From positions 13,663,001 to 13,727,000 of the forward strand of contig NC_069375.1 in assembly GCF_021730395.1 (NCBI RefSeq): a stretch of 64,000 nt of DNA. Direction: 5' to 3'. The position numbers and the translations under genes are program-made. The notes beneath the pieces are model-generated. The model had not been told where the DNA came from and ran no database searches. It saw nothing but the letters and a program-made list of their open reading frames with translations. This stretch comes from Mercenaria mercenaria. Taxonomy: Eukaryota; Mollusca; Bivalvia; Venerida; Veneridae. Below are positions 1 through 12,900 of this stretch, piece by piece. Numbering within the stretch: the stretch's first letter is position 1; every line of letters starts with the position of its first letter.

Positions 1-62
1 TTGTAGTAATCGGCCGCAATGGTATCACTGCTCTAAAAGGAAGTACAGGTATGGCCGCGAAG
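1..62 (+). other. possible end of an upstream C1q-gene exon
   Basis: The first bases of the window stay open in two frames and reach two good splice-donor matches: ACAG|GTATGG after base 48 and GAAG|GTACGTAA after base 62. Each donor, in its own frame, leaves one base of a split codon. That is the phase needed by the C1q exon starting at 3982, which opens with two leftover bases. The frame using the first donor reads GRNGITALKGST, faintly like collagen Gly-X-Y triplets, which often precede C1q domains. This is inference from splice signals and phase only. The exon start lies outside the window, and the joined product is unproven. Confidence 0.25.
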
Positions 63-1418
63 GTACGTAAAGAATATTCCAATATGTATGATATATGTAC
101 AGTTATATGCGTTTCTGTATTTTGTACATACACAATAACGGTAAGGTTCGTTGGCCTCTAATAGTCTCCAAAGGAAGATTGAAAAATATGTCAAACAGAA
201 CTGATACGAAATTCAACAAAATTGAGTTAACCCGATAAAGGCATGGACCAGATATTATATACAATCTGGCAAAACATTCCGTTTGTTAACCAATAAATAT
301 GTTACAGTAACTTTTGGCAAAAGAGAATAATTTCAGTTTACGTAATTGCTTGACGTGCCGTATTTCTTAGCTTTATATTTGCACTTTGACCTTTTTGGTG
401 AGCTGATATTAAATCAATAATGCTTATATAATCATCTATAAGAAAAAAATTCTTTAAATATATTTTGAATTAGAATATAATTTCTAAATAAAAAAAATGA
501 ATACTTGGTCTGTTATGCGATCGTACGTTCACAAAGACTGAAGATTTGTTCTTACATCCCTGAAGTAAATGACAATTGTTTTCTCAAATATGTTCTTTAA
601 TTTGTCTAGACACAACTAGGATTAGATGCGAAAAAGGGGAAAAAAGATACTAGTATGAGAGCTCCAATAAAGGACGAAAAGCAAAACAAGAATCCACAAG
701 GAACTTCTCAAAATGGTAACGCCAACATTTTTATTTTGATAAAAGATACTTTGATTTGATTGGTCTGGGAAGGGCCCATAGAGCAACACGTTGTATTCGT
801 CAAGTTGACTGCAAATTTTCAATTTACCACAATTTTCTTTTTTATGATTAAAAGCAAGCTCTTTAATACGGTATAATAAACAATAAATGTGACCTTATTT
901 CAAGCCGTGTGGTTAATTACGATCGATTAGAAACAGAATCTCGCGATTCTACGTACGAATGACTACTGGTCTTGTTTTCTCTAGTCGTATTTACTAAATA
1001 CAGCCTTTCAAAGGTTTAGAATACAAACAATATAACCTGCATCTGTTAGAATACTAGACGCACTGCTGTTGTGTGTACAAGTGTAAATTGCAATCTGAAA
1101 ATTAGTTAATTCAAATATTGTATCAGATGGTTATTTTTCGAAATAAGCGAAATTTACAACTCATTAAAAAGATAAAAATATGTCATAAAATTCAAGGTGT
1201 GTTTGATCAGATTAATGTTAAGAAGGTAACATTGTTTTCATTGTATAATAGCTTGAGGCTAGAACTTTTTATGTGAACTAGTTAACATGTGTGAAAGGCG
1301 TGAAAACGATTTAATGGATTTTTATAACGTATAAAGTCACGACAAGGCACAGGTGTTGTTATGACATTCGGCTACAGATATGTCACACATTTTTGTCTTT
1401 CACTGTTCTACTATTCAT
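63..1418. other. AT-rich non-coding DNA, putative intron
   Basis: No coding region, RNA gene or recognisable repeat was found here. If the exon at the window start belongs to the C1q gene, this is the 5' part of a ~3.9-kb intron. Confidence 0.4.
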
Positions 1419-1419
1419 C

Positions 1420-3024
1420 AACAAGAGGACCATGATGGTCCTGAATCGCTCACCTGTCACCACATGACCCAGTTTTGAACTGAGTATGACGTCGTTTTTT
1501 CTATTATTTGACATAATGACCCAGTTTTTGAGCTCATGTGACCCAGTTTTGAACTTGACCTAGATATCATCAAGATGAACATTCAGACCAATTTTCGTAC
1601 AGATCCCATGAAAAATATGGCCTCTAGAGAGGTCACAAGGTTTTTCTATTACTTGACCTAATGACCTAGTTTTTGAAGGCACGTAACCCAATTTTGAACT
1701 TGACCTAGATATCATCAAGGTGAATATTCTCACCAATTTTCATGAAGATCTCATGGCCTCTAGAGAGGTCACAAGGTTTTTCTATTTTTATACCTACTGA
1801 ACTAGTTTGTGACCGCAAGTAACCCAGTTTCGAACTTTACTTTGATATCATCAAGATGAACAATCAAACAAATTTTCATGAAGATCCATTGAAAAATATA
1901 GGTTTTTCTATTTTTAGACCTATGATCTAGTTTTTGACGGCAGTTAACCCAGTTTCAAACTTGATCTAGATATCATCAAGATGAACATTCAGACCAACTT
2001 TCATACAGATCCCATGAAAAATATGGCCTCTAGAGAGGTCACAAGTCACAAGGTTTTTTTATTATTTGACCTACTGACCTAGTTTTTGAGGCATGTGACC
2101 CAGTTTCAAACTTGACCTTAATATTATCAAGTCGAACATTCTGACTAACTTTTATGATGATCCATTGAAAAGTATGGCCTCTAGAGAGGAGGTCACAAGT
2201 TTTTTTTTTACTTTTAGACCTACTGACCTAGTTTTGGATCGCACGTAACCCAGTTTCGAACTTGGCATGTAACCCAGTTTCAAACTTGACCTAAATATCA
2301 TCAACATCAAGATGAACATTCAGACCAACTTTCGTACAAATCCCATGAAAAATATGGCCTCTAGAGAGGTCACAAGGTGTTTATATTATTTGACCTACTG
2401 GCCTAGTTTTTGACGGTAAGTGACTTAGTATCAAACTTGACCTTGATATCATCAAGATGAACATTTTGACTAACTTTCATGAAGATCCATCGAAAAGTAT
2501 GGCCTCTAGAGAGGTCACAATGTTTTTCTATTTTTAGACCTACAGACATAGTTTTGGACCGCACGTGACCCAGTTTCAAACTTGACCTAGATATCATCAA
2601 GATGAACATTCAGACCAACTTTCATACAGATCCCTTGAAAAATGTTGCATCTAGAGAGGTCACAAGGTTTTTTATTATTTGACCTACTGACATAGTTTTT
2701 GACGGTAAGTGACCCAGTTTCAAACCTGACCTAGATATCATCAAGATGAACATTCTGACTAACTTTCATGAAGATCCATCAAAAGTATGGCCTCTAGAGA
2801 GGTCACAATGTTTTTCTATTTTTAGACTTACTGACCTAGTTTTGGACCGCATGTGACCCAGTTCCGAACTTGACCAAATTTCATACAGATCCCATGAAAC
2901 ATGTGACCTCTAGAATGGTCACACGCACAAGTTGACACAAGCACGGACGGACGGATGTACGGACGGACGACGGACGCTGCGCGATCACAAAAGCTCACCT
3001 TGTCACTTTGTGACATGTGAGCTA
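1420..3024 (-). mobile_element. pearl/Helentron-like non-autonomous element A with tandem core
   Basis: One end is AACAAGAG followed by the hairpin GGACCATGATGGTCC. The core is a degenerate tandem array of about nine units of roughly 150-170 bp, each carrying 'gacctagttttg', 'atatcatcaagatgaac' and 'ggcctctagagaggtcaca'. A GGAC microsatellite lies at about 2944-2972. The other end is a hairpin around GTCAC-TTT-GTGAC followed by ATGTGAGCT. Subterminal inverted repeats are visible: GCTCACCTGTCAC near the left end and GTGACATGTGAGC at the right end. This plan (hairpins, subterminal inverted repeats, tandem core, microsatellite) is that of pearl elements in bivalves and of Helentron-derived DINEs. 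No protein is encoded. Element B at 37264-38998 has the same ends in the opposite orientation but a different core. Short open frames across the array are artefacts. Confidence 0.75.
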
Positions 3025-3520
3025 AAAATGTTACACACCACATTTAACAGTATTATAATAATCAGACTTTTGCTGATCCATTAAAGGGAATCAGATATGT
3101 AATTGAGGTTAAATAGATTCAAGATCAAGAAGGCATAATGCAGCGTCATCTAGCGGAACGCCAAACATTACGCTTGGCGCCGCCACGTCTTTGCGTTCTA
3201 AGCGTTGACGGTGAACAGCTTGCATGCTAAAGATTTTAAAAACGGGAAAGTCACAACTATTTTGGGCTAGGCTAAAACGTGATTTTTGGACGCAACTTGC
3301 TCAAAAAGTGTGTGCATTTGACCTTTTCAGTAATTGTACAGCGGGTGAAGATGGGTTTTTGCTATTATTTATACATTTTATCAAGAATGCAATTTGATTT
3401 TGAATTTCCCGCTCATTACGCCTTCTTAACCTTAAGTAGAATTAAGACCCATACCATATAAAGTCAGAACGGCTTTGATCTCAATAAATTTTAAACGTTG
3501 TGTCTCGGCCTTCATCTAGA

Positions 3521-3854
3521 CACAGGTGGCAGTAACGTACCTAGGATACAGTATGGGTCCATGAGCCATATGCCCTTAAATTTACTACAATTATAATGTT
3601 TTCTTAGGAAAAAAAATGACAAAAAGCCATTTTGAAAAAAAATTTGCTCCTGTGACAATAAGCCATTTTGTCATTTTGAAAAAAAATTTTGCTCCTGTGA
3701 CAATGAGCCATGGCTCATTGTCACAGGAGCAAAATTTTTTTCAAAATGGCTTTTTGTCATTTTTTTCCTAAGAAAACATTATAATTGTAGTAAATTTAAG
3801 GGCATATGGCTCATGGACCCATACTGTATCCTAGGTACGTTACTGCCACCTGTG
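3521..3854. mobile_element. palindromic MITE with 8-bp target duplication (hAT-like)
   Basis: This 334-bp element is almost one continuous palindrome centred at about 3708-3719 (GAGCCATGGCTC). The ends read CACAGGTGGCAGTAACG and its complement. The flanks carry the direct repeat CATCTAGA at 3513-3520 and 3855-3862, an 8-bp target duplication. Terminal repeats resembling CAGGTGG with an 8-bp duplication around TCTAGA point to the hAT superfamily. The arms are nearly identical over about 145 bp. The left arm has an extra ~43-bp internal duplication containing a second 'gctcctgtgacaat' motif. It encodes no protein and lies about 125 bp upstream of the C1q exon, inside the probable intron. Confidence 0.85.
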
Positions 3855-3981
3855 CATCTAGACGGCATATTCAAACATACAGGCGCCATATTTTTATTTT
3901 GAACACGAAACCGCATTTCTGAACAAAAATCAAAATTAATTTGCACTGACCTGAAAAATATCTGCATATTTTCACTTTCAG

Positions 3982-4391
3982 AAAAACGTGTTTATTTCTC
4001 GGTTGCACTGACGAACACATTAGAAAATCTGGGTGAAAAGCACGTGATCATTTTTGATATGGTATACAGCAACGAGGGATTTGGATATAATACTAAAACA
4101 GGACAATTCAATGTTCCAGTCACTGGTACCTATCTTTTCATGTTTTTTGTCGAAGCGATTAATAAAGAAGGCAAGACAGCTCAGGTCAGTCTTGTTGTTG
4201 ACGGCCAAAATAAAGCGACAGCACTCGCAGAGGCGTGGCATAACGGACAGGATGTGACGTCAGCTAATGCAGCTGTCACTCATTTAACAAAAGGCCAGAA
4301 AGCTTGGATCCAAACAGCTGACTCGGCTAATAAACTTAATGACATTGATAAGAGGAAAACAACGTTTACTGGTGTTTTACTGTTTTCTTAA
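3982..4391 (+). CDS. C1q-domain-containing protein, last exon
   Basis: The exon starts after a clear acceptor (pyrimidine-rich tract, TTTCAG at 3976-3981), leaves two bases of a split codon, and runs to TAA at 4389-4391. It encodes about 135 residues forming a whole C1q (gC1q) domain. The PROSITE-type C1q signature is met in full: F, then N, Y, F, G, Y, F and F with the family spacing, from FDMVYSNEGFGY to GTYLFMF. The C-terminus FTGVLLFS is the usual last beta strand. C1q domains form secreted trimers; in bivalves the large C1qDC family works mainly as pattern-recognition lectins in innate immunity. No signal peptide is present in this exon and must lie upstream, beyond the window or in an unseen exon. 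No frameshift or internal stop is seen, so the exon looks functional. Function is inferred from the family. Confidence 0.88.
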
Positions 4392-4556
4392 ATTTAAATT
4401 TGGAAATGTTATGGTTTCTCCTTACACTCTAAAGTCAGGAAAACTCTTTTGATATGAATTACTACGATATGCGGAGAATATAATGCATCACCCAGTTACT
4501 AAGTGCAAGAAAGCTTTGTCACAGCTTAAACATACATAAGCACTAATACAAAAGTT

Positions 4557-4562
4557 AATAAA
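4557..4562 (+). promoter_or_regulatory. polyadenylation signal AATAAA
   Basis: A canonical AATAAA hexamer lies 166 bp after the C1q stop codon on the same strand. It is the first such signal downstream and a fair candidate for the 3' end of that transcript. AATAAA is common by chance in AT-rich DNA. Confidence 0.5.
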
Positions 4563-5690
4563 CTGTGCTGGTAATTCATCGCAAAATACATGGGTGTCTC
4601 TTGCAAACAAAAGAAGAAAAAACATATTATTTTATAAATTTAGACAAACAGCATTTATTTCCATTGTAATTATCACTGTTCCACAGTCGAAAATGCTTAA
4701 TCTTACCAGTACTGATTAAGAAATAATGTACATATGTGTAGATCATGTTTCGGTGGCGAGAGGCAGCTAATTATACTCAAAGTCATTTATTCCTTCAACA
4801 ATACAATGGAACGAATTGCCTACAAATACTAAGAGAATCAAGGGAAACTCGTGCAAACCGCCCACTGCTCCATCATTTTTACAAGCGGCGAACGTTCACC
4901 ATCATTTTGTAATTCACGCAATTTAAAAAAAAATGCAGCAACAGATTTAACGCAAAACACTATTTCCATGCTAAAAGTACAGCAATCGGAGGAGAAATCT
5001 GTTTACAAACACTCGAGAATTTGACCCTCTCAACACGAAGAAGTTACTTTTTGGTTTCTATACTCTGAACTTTTATGTCGTTATGTTTACCTTTTTATAA
5101 AGGAAACTAAAGGATTTGATAACTTTTTGTTCAACTTGATTGTTTAGTGTTTTTTATATTCTTTGATTTTAGTAATATATTTCAAAACAGCATGGACCCT
5201 GCAGAAAATTAAACCATTCTTTGTGATATCAGATAATTGTTTTAAGATGATAAGTCATATGTTACATATGTCACAAAAAGTGTAAACTTTTATTTTTAAA
5301 AAACATGTAGTATGCATTTTTTAAGGGGAGGGTCCCCGATAATGTTGCTATGACTTTTGGCCCAACCCTTCTGTGTGTTTATATTGATGTATTTATACAT
5401 GTATGCTATGGTTTCTGTATGTATGTGAATAGAATATGTACATATATGTGTATACAATAGAATATGATAAAACGACATTAAACACATATCTCTTCTGGAA
5501 GACCATTAGCTTCACTTCGGAAATCCGAGTTCTAGTTCATTCTCTCAATTCAAATTAAGTAAAACTTATATAAAAATTAAAATAACCAATGATAAAATAT
5601 GTACATCTTAAAATATAATACGATTGTTTTTTTTTTACTCCGGACTGCCAAAGTGAGAAGCCAGAGCCCGCGGCTACGGTAAAAACAGAA
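4563..5690. other. AT-rich intergenic DNA
   Basis: No gene or mobile element was recognised. A weakly repetitive TATG/TACATG stretch lies at about 5390-5460. Confidence 0.5.
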
Positions 5691-5694
5691 ATCA

Positions 5695-5985
5695 CACACG
5701 GAGCGGAGTGACGCATAGGTTCAGTGGAAACACTATCTGACTACGAAACTAGGGGTTGTGAGTTCGAGCCCCCGTTCCATCAACTAAAACTAACTAACAT
5801 TCTAACATTGGAATAAGAGTCCCGTATGTTGGTGCTTTACACCTTGCACGCTAAAGAACCAGGGAAGCTGCTCGAATGGGAGCGTATTGTTTCTTGCACT
5901 TTCCCCCACTAACATTACTGATAATCTTCTGGAGGAGTCAACCATATGGGATACAGTTGGGGCGACTATAAATAAACTTACATTA
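5695..5985 (+). mobile_element. tRNA-derived SINE
   Basis: A tRNA-like head is visible: an A-box-like stretch (GGTTCAGTGG) near 5720 and a B box (GAGTTCGAGCC) near 5760. The body that follows contains 'gctttacaccttgcacgctaaagaacc' and 'cactttcccccactaacattactgataat', a pattern seen in metazoan tRNA SINEs. The element ends in an A-rich stretch near 'ataaataaac'. No clear target duplication was found, so the ends are approximate. It encodes nothing. Confidence 0.6.
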
Positions 5986-8590
5986 TTTAAAGAGCCAACC
6001 GATATGATGTCCATTTATCAAAGGCAACTGTGTACGTAAATGTCAAAATATTCAAAAGATATTATACTTTGTAATCATTTGCACATGCTTGAAATATATG
6101 TAATATGTGTCTCTTAGCGTTATTTCTGATATATTGAAAGCCGTTTATTTACAGAAATAATATCAATTTACTGGTAAATACCAAGACTTTTAACACAGCT
6201 GCGTTTTTTAGAGGAGCGTCTACATAAACGTAATATTATAGTTTTAACAATATGAAACGGGACACAATTTGCACAACTTTTTGTAGCAGTACTCAATATA
6301 CGATAAATAAGTAATTCACGGAAGAAATGTCGTGATTTTTTTAAAAAGAAATTCTACTGATTGGGAACATAGAGCCAAAGCCAAACATCGCAAAGAATTT
6401 AAAAACTGTTGTGAAAAGATCAGACAGACTGATTGCTTCAAAACAAATAATTATACAAAAAGGAAATTGGCGTTATATTTTAAGTGTCTACAGACTTCTC
6501 TCTATACAGACATTTCTCATTTATGAATTATATATTATATTTTTTACCGCTATTTTTATATGTACAATTTCATTGATTTTTTTTTATTTTCAACTCAGTT
6601 AACAACTTTATGAAAAAAACAAAACTATTTAGTCCAATTGAAAACGTCGTGAATACCAAAAACTAAAACCGTCTATTAAAACATTGTTCAAATACTGGTT
6701 ACACTGAGAAATGTATTCATTTTTGTGTCTATTTACTGAGTTTGGTTCAGTAAATAACATTTAATATATCATGTGTTCTTTAAACTCGTGAAAATTAAAA
6801 TGCGGACATTGTATTTAATTTTGCTTAATGAATGAATACATGTATGATGAAACATAAAACATATACAAATAGAATAAATACTATTGAGTGAATTATTATT
6901 TGTCAGACAAAAGACAAATAGTTGCATGTTCGTAATACATGTTTCTTTACGACATTAGATTGTTTCAATTGTGTCGGTTTTGACGTTTCATTTCCTTCTG
7001 CTTCTGCCGCCATCTCTGTCACGACCATACGAGAAATGCAGTGCGATAGAACGAAATAACGACGCTTACGGTGCCATAAAACGCTCGTACATTCGTTCTG
7101 TGTTTGTGATGGGGACTACAGAACGATAGAATGAAACAAAGAAATTTCAGCAAAATACCGTTCTTAATTTTTTTATTTGCTTCGAAAACTTTACATACCT
7201 TTATGCTTTCTTTAAATGTTCTTTTATATAAAGCGAACATTGAAAGTTTATTTTGTTGTCATGGTGCAAAAGAAAAACAATGTATAACCAGCGTAATACC
7301 CGGTTATATCGTTTTCCAACATTAAATCGCCCCTATTTGTTGTACGCACGTATTGAGTGTACAATATACAGACTAAAGGTTAGGGTTTATGCGTTTAGTA
7401 CTGGTTAAACATTCAATGCGTGCATACACCCGTTTACGTCGTTGTGACGGGTGTGAACGAACGAGACAAAATTAGCTGAAATAAGCCACCAATCTGAGTA
7501 GTAATTTCTCAAAGTTGCCAAGATGTATGGTGATTAGATACTAAAGAGCCTTATTTAAAACCCATTACGTTTGAAAGAGTACACAAACACACCGTTCAAT
7601 TACCTTTGTGTAGTTAATATCATCGTGTCCTAATACTGGAATTAATTGTACTTTCCCATACTTTTTACAATGATTAATGTCTTTATTATAGGTTTTAGTA
7701 TGAGTTGGGGAATCATCCTTGGATTTACTTTCTATTGCACAAAAAGACACAAAATATTTTAGGTTTTTGCAATATGTTTGACCTCAGAAAATACTCGGGG
7801 TAAGTCATCATACCCTTCTGCTTCCCATTCTCCCCCTCCCCCTCCCCCCTCCCAAGGTTTTGTCCCAACCCATCATCAAAAATCTTGCAAATTACACTGT
7901 ATGAACAGCGGTTAAAGAAAATGGGATCATGCAGAGAAGTGTCACGTACTCCTTCAACACCAGAGAATAGTTCATTGTGGACATACATAAACATAACAGC
8001 ACCAACAGATTTAGCACTTGCAACCCTAGAATTAACAGTACAATCATTGCATTTTCGCCATGTTAAATTTCGTCTACTTTACCTTGTAAATGCCGTTTTC
8101 TGAAAAAAAAAATTGAATAAACCTTGTGCAGTAACGTGGCTATAAAATAATTTTTGTAAGTTCTGTGAATGTTTTCCATGAATTGTTCATCAAGTACACA
8201 CCGCCTGTCTTTAATATCAATAAGGCACACGAAAGAAGAAATACAAAGACTTTTGCAAGTGACTTTAAGACGATGGGTCTATAAACAATGAAGTTGTCAC
8301 AGCGCTTAGAGAAGTTTTGCTGTCAGAAACTAGAATTTGATTGTTATCAAAACAGAACACGCCATCACCATCTGGAATGGATACACTTCCGTTGGAAGAC
8401 TTCTCTCATAAAGAAGTCCATGTATTATACTAAGAAGCTGACGGTGAGTTCCTTTCTACTTCCACTGAAAAAAAATAAGACAAACTATTTGTTGAGGAGG
8501 AAATAGGTCCAAAGAAAATAACGGTACTGGGGAGATTAGCCTACTTGCAGATGAACAAAATGTATATAGAATAGGCAACTCGTGTTAAGC
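5986..8590. other. AT-rich intergenic DNA
   Basis: No gene was recognised. Small structures include a C-rich run at about 7832-7853 and an inverted repeat ACACCCGT/ACGGGTGT at about 7425-7453. The open frames here are short, lack recognisable domains and are not called. Confidence 0.5.
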
Positions 8591-8596
8591 TCAGTG

Positions 8597-9540
8597 GTAT
8601 TTTTCCTTAATCGATTTCAAGGTGTTGACTTATGGACAGAGAGATATGCGACACTATGTACAAGTTTTTACTAAACGGTATTGACGGGAAGAGATATATT
8701 TAGTGCTGTGAAGTCCAGGTATGAACATACCATGTCATGTTTGCGGGTAAATAGTCTCAGTGGTTTGACTGTACCTCGCCGACATGCTTTGCTATTTTTA
8801 TCAATGACCTTGTTGGTAATATAAAAGACCTTGACCTTGGCATTGCTGTAGGTAACGTAAATATTTCAAGATAATATCGTTCTAATGGCCAACAGTGAAA
8901 ACGATCTGTGATAAATGCTAAACGTTATGCACCAGTTTTGCAAAAAGTGGCGTATACTTATTAATAGCTAGATCGAAATCTGAATGTATATATCTTCAAA
9001 AGGGTTGGCATTTATCGTTAGAGTTTAATTTCCATACCGGTAACAACGTGTTAGAAACGGTTACAAATTACAAGTACCTTGGAGATACATTCAGTGAAAA
9101 TTTAGACTTCTCATGCCACTGTGACGCTTTGAGTAAAGGTGCAGATGGGGTCGTACGCGGTGTAATAAATAGAATTCATAGCATGAAGGACTTTGGTTTA
9201 AAACTGTATGAATCCTTAGTTTAGACTACTGTTCAACTATATGGGATTTTTTAAAATACCAGTGCAACCTCGTACTATCAGGTACTTTTTATGCTTGCAT
9301 AGGTTAACACCTAGGTGACATCGGTTGGCTTCCTAGTAGACACAGACGTTGGTTGAACATGTTACAGAACTGGAACATATTAACGAAAATGAACAATAAC
9401 AGGATTACAAAATTAGCCTTTAGCAGATGCTCAAATAACTGGAGCAATGATATACAAAGTAGCCTGAAAGACAGCTATATCCACACTATTGTTATGGATA
9501 TTGAAAGGGTTTATGGTATCGTGTGGAACCATTAAATAAT
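8597..9540 (+). pseudogene. decayed LINE reverse-transcriptase fragment
   Basis: Reading across frames on the plus strand gives pieces of a non-LTR reverse transcriptase in the right order: AVKSRYEHTMSCLRVNS, FAIFINDL, a damaged active-site region (ADD shifted out of frame near 8870-8885), VTNYKYLGDTFSENLDFS, and a C-terminal LGDIGWLPSRHRRWLNM...NRITK. The order and the final GWLP/W-rich block match APE-type LINE ORF2 C-termini of the RTE/Jockey-like range; the clade is not certain. Several frameshifts and stops separate the pieces, so it is an old, dead copy, 5'-truncated before the fingers of the RT domain. The 60-residue open frame at 9353-9535 is part of this fossil. Confidence 0.7.
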
Positions 9541-9949
9541 CGAGCTGTGACCTTAAGCTGGCAGGGGTGAATTTTGAATTCTGCATTGCAGGCAGGATGT
9601 GACACAATTATTACGGCATAGCGTTGATGGCAAAGCGACGCGCTGGAAAAGAAACCAATAGAAACATGTAAGGTTTTCATTGGAGAACACCAGAATGTGT
9701 TGACCTATCTGTTACTTAATAGTTACTCGAACATTTACTTTATATACTCTGAATGAATTTAAAGGTTATTATTATGCTAGAAATCTACACTCCACACTCT
9801 ATAACGTTAAAGTGGAATTATGCGCATTTCTCAAGTAAAATTCCAGCTGAAACAGATGTGTGTAAAAACGGTGGCGGAAATTACAGCTTTTAACACAATA
9901 TATCAAACTTTTCCTGTTACCAGTACGAAATAATAACTTTCCAATTTAT

Positions 9950-9992
9950 GACTTTTCTTATTTTGACTGTGGCAGTCTTTTTAAGAAAAGTC
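9950..9992. repeat. 43-nt symmetric hairpin
   Basis: GACTTTTCTTA at 9950-9960 pairs perfectly with TAAGAAAAGTC at 9982-9992. Inside, after TTTT on each side, GACTG pairs with CAGTC across a TGG loop. The two nested stems share a centre. No gene is nearby. Confidence 0.7.
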
Positions 9993-12900
9993 AAACTGCA
10001 CGCAAGAGTTGTTTTCTATCAACTTCAGAAATCTCTACCTATAGGTAAATGTGATCACTGCGTAGAAGATTGAAGAAAAAATTATTTTATTGGTCAGATT
10101 TATTCATTTTTAAAGCATCAACATCAAATATATGCGGCATTATCGTTAATTTAACACATTTAAATGCACAGCAAACAAAAATTGCTTTTATGAAACATTC
10201 ACATCTATGTGCATTAAGATGCCACGTTAATTGTAAGAATGTAGGAAGAGGTCTGGTTTCATTTAGGACACACTTTCCCCCAATTTTTATTGAATAGATA
10301 TAAAACACTGTTTATAATCAGAAAATTATGCATCTTTATGTAAGTCCATATTTTTCTGTTTGTCTTTTCCTTGACATTTGCTTTTTTTTCTTGTATAGAT
10401 GTAGATCTATATTATGGTCCAGCACAGCAACATAAAAGTAAATTTTACCCAAAATGCTATTTATTCGTACAGAATAATCTCATAAAGATATTTTTAGTTA
10501 CTTTTAATGAAAACATTTTTTTTCAAGAGTATTTAGATAGAATTAAAAAATACCTGACTTGAAATAACTCTAAAATTCACAAAAGGGTAAAAACACTTAT
10601 ATGCGAGGGATATTGGCCTTTTTGGATTTTTTGCTATCACTTGTATATTTTTGTACAATTATTTTTTGTATACACTTTTGGAAATAATAGGTAACCATAA
10701 AACATAAACAGGTTTTCTCTAAATTTCCCGCGCTTAAGAATTCAGGCATTTTTCTCATCATTTTGGGAATGCCAACGACACCAGTACAATTGGGAAAAAC
10801 CCTCTGTAATTTGTCTTAATTGGGAATAACGAAAACTTAACGAAATATACTTGATTTCTTTTTAATAGCATTTTAAAATGTGTGATGGTATAGTGATAAC
10901 TGTTTACTGAATTTAATAAGTAAAAGTTTACAAAATAGCAAACTATTGTTGAAAAGCGCAAAAAAACCCAAAAAACTAGGAAGTAACTAGGGTTTGGGAA
11001 TTTTAAGTTCAACAATGAGAAAACATATCTTTTGTATTTGGATTGCCTCCTTTTACGGGTGGTAGCTTTATAGGGGAAAAAAGCCCTTAACTACAATATA
11101 ATGGTGCTATTAATAATCTGTTGGTACAAAAGGGACAATGTGAAAGAGTAATATTATATACTTGTACATAATACATTCAATGAACATACGGCTACAAACT
11201 GTAACTCCAGTTACCTGATCCAATCATGGGAAGCCATTTTGATGGGAACCATTACAGGACAGGAACTAGATTAGTATTATTCCTACATTCAAACAAAATT
11301 GTATATAAAATGTTGCATGTAAAACATTGACTTAGTATTTATCTTGAAAACAATTCTGATCATTTTGTTACATTATTTATTTCTGAGGAGGGTCGTTATT
11401 AACGTTGGAAAAACTTTTGCTTTTTCTTTAAATCAGCTTCATCATATGTGTGTTTATTTCAATGTGTTATATGTACAATGTATTGCATGTTCTATATTTT
11501 TATTAGCAATAATATATGATTAAATCAAACAAATCTGTAATGCAGATGAAATCAAAACAGTTTAGTTTCATTTATACTGACTTATTACATTTAAATTATT
11601 CGACGTGTTTTCTTTACAGTTATAACCAATTCTAACATGATCCAATTTGTTTTCCTATTAAACAAAGGAGGCTGAAAATTGTGTATTATCATATAACAAT
11701 TCATTTTTCTGACGTCACATTTAGTATGTCATGGCGTCAAACGACATAAAACAGACCAACAGAAAACAGGCAAATGTGTAATGAATGTCGTCAAGGATGT
11801 ACATAGGCCAAATATTCCTAGACCAATAACGTGTTAAAATCGAAATAGTGATTTGCTCTATCACTCGGGCTGCGCCGTCGTGGTATCTAATTCCTTCGCA
11901 TCTAAACTCCAAACAATGATTTTATTTCTTAATTCCATTTATCATACCTGGAGTGTGACAGGAAGAGTTTTCAGTTTAGAATTGTCGTCAGTGACTCATA
12001 CAAATACTTCTACTTAACGTTTCTGGAAGCGAACAGAAAATATACAGATACTACACATTTTACGATATGTTTTATACTGTTCTTACAGTATTCATAGCAT
12101 GGTTATAGCAGGGCCCGTATACATCAAAGTTTAAAGTAAGAAACTTAGAATCAAAATTGGCAAATATTCAATTTGTTAACAGCATATCCATACTTGCTAA
12201 AATTTCGCACGAAGTTTCTGGAAAGATTCACTTCAATCCGTGCATATATGACAAAGTCAGAGGAAAACGAAAAAATTATCATTTTACAGTCTAAGATTCA
12301 GACAATGACGGTAAACGATGACGAATACGGCCCCAGGTCTTTGGAACTTTATGGCTTAGAATATGCAGACGTACTTAATTTTTCGTAAGAATAACTTGTA
12401 TACAAAACTTTTAAACAGATGTAAATATATGTTAGCTAATCAAAGTGAAATCCTGCAGCTAGTTGATTTGAGCACTATTTCGAAATTGATATATTTTCAA
12501 TAGCCCAAATTTATAAGCATGTTGAGCATTACCCTTTCTCGGTAACCAGAGGATTATCATGGTTCCCTATATTTGAAATGCTGGTCAGCTATCCTTATAC
12601 TATGGATTTGTATAGTATTTAATAAGAAAAAAACGCACCACTGCATTCTGCAATTCTCGAAGAGCGCCTAGCATAGGATTCCCAACCACATAAAACTGGT
12701 CATTATTAAAAATGCTTGATTGAAATCATTGTTAGGTAAGACTACTGGTAGAATAGAAGGTAGGATCATGGACCCGTCTAGGACCACCGACGATTTGATG
12801 TATTTTACCTATTCTTGTCTTATCCGTTTTCCCTGTATTTATCCGGGCAGTGGTCCAGTTGTTTTAAATTAACAGTAAATACACTAAGTGAAAAAATGCT

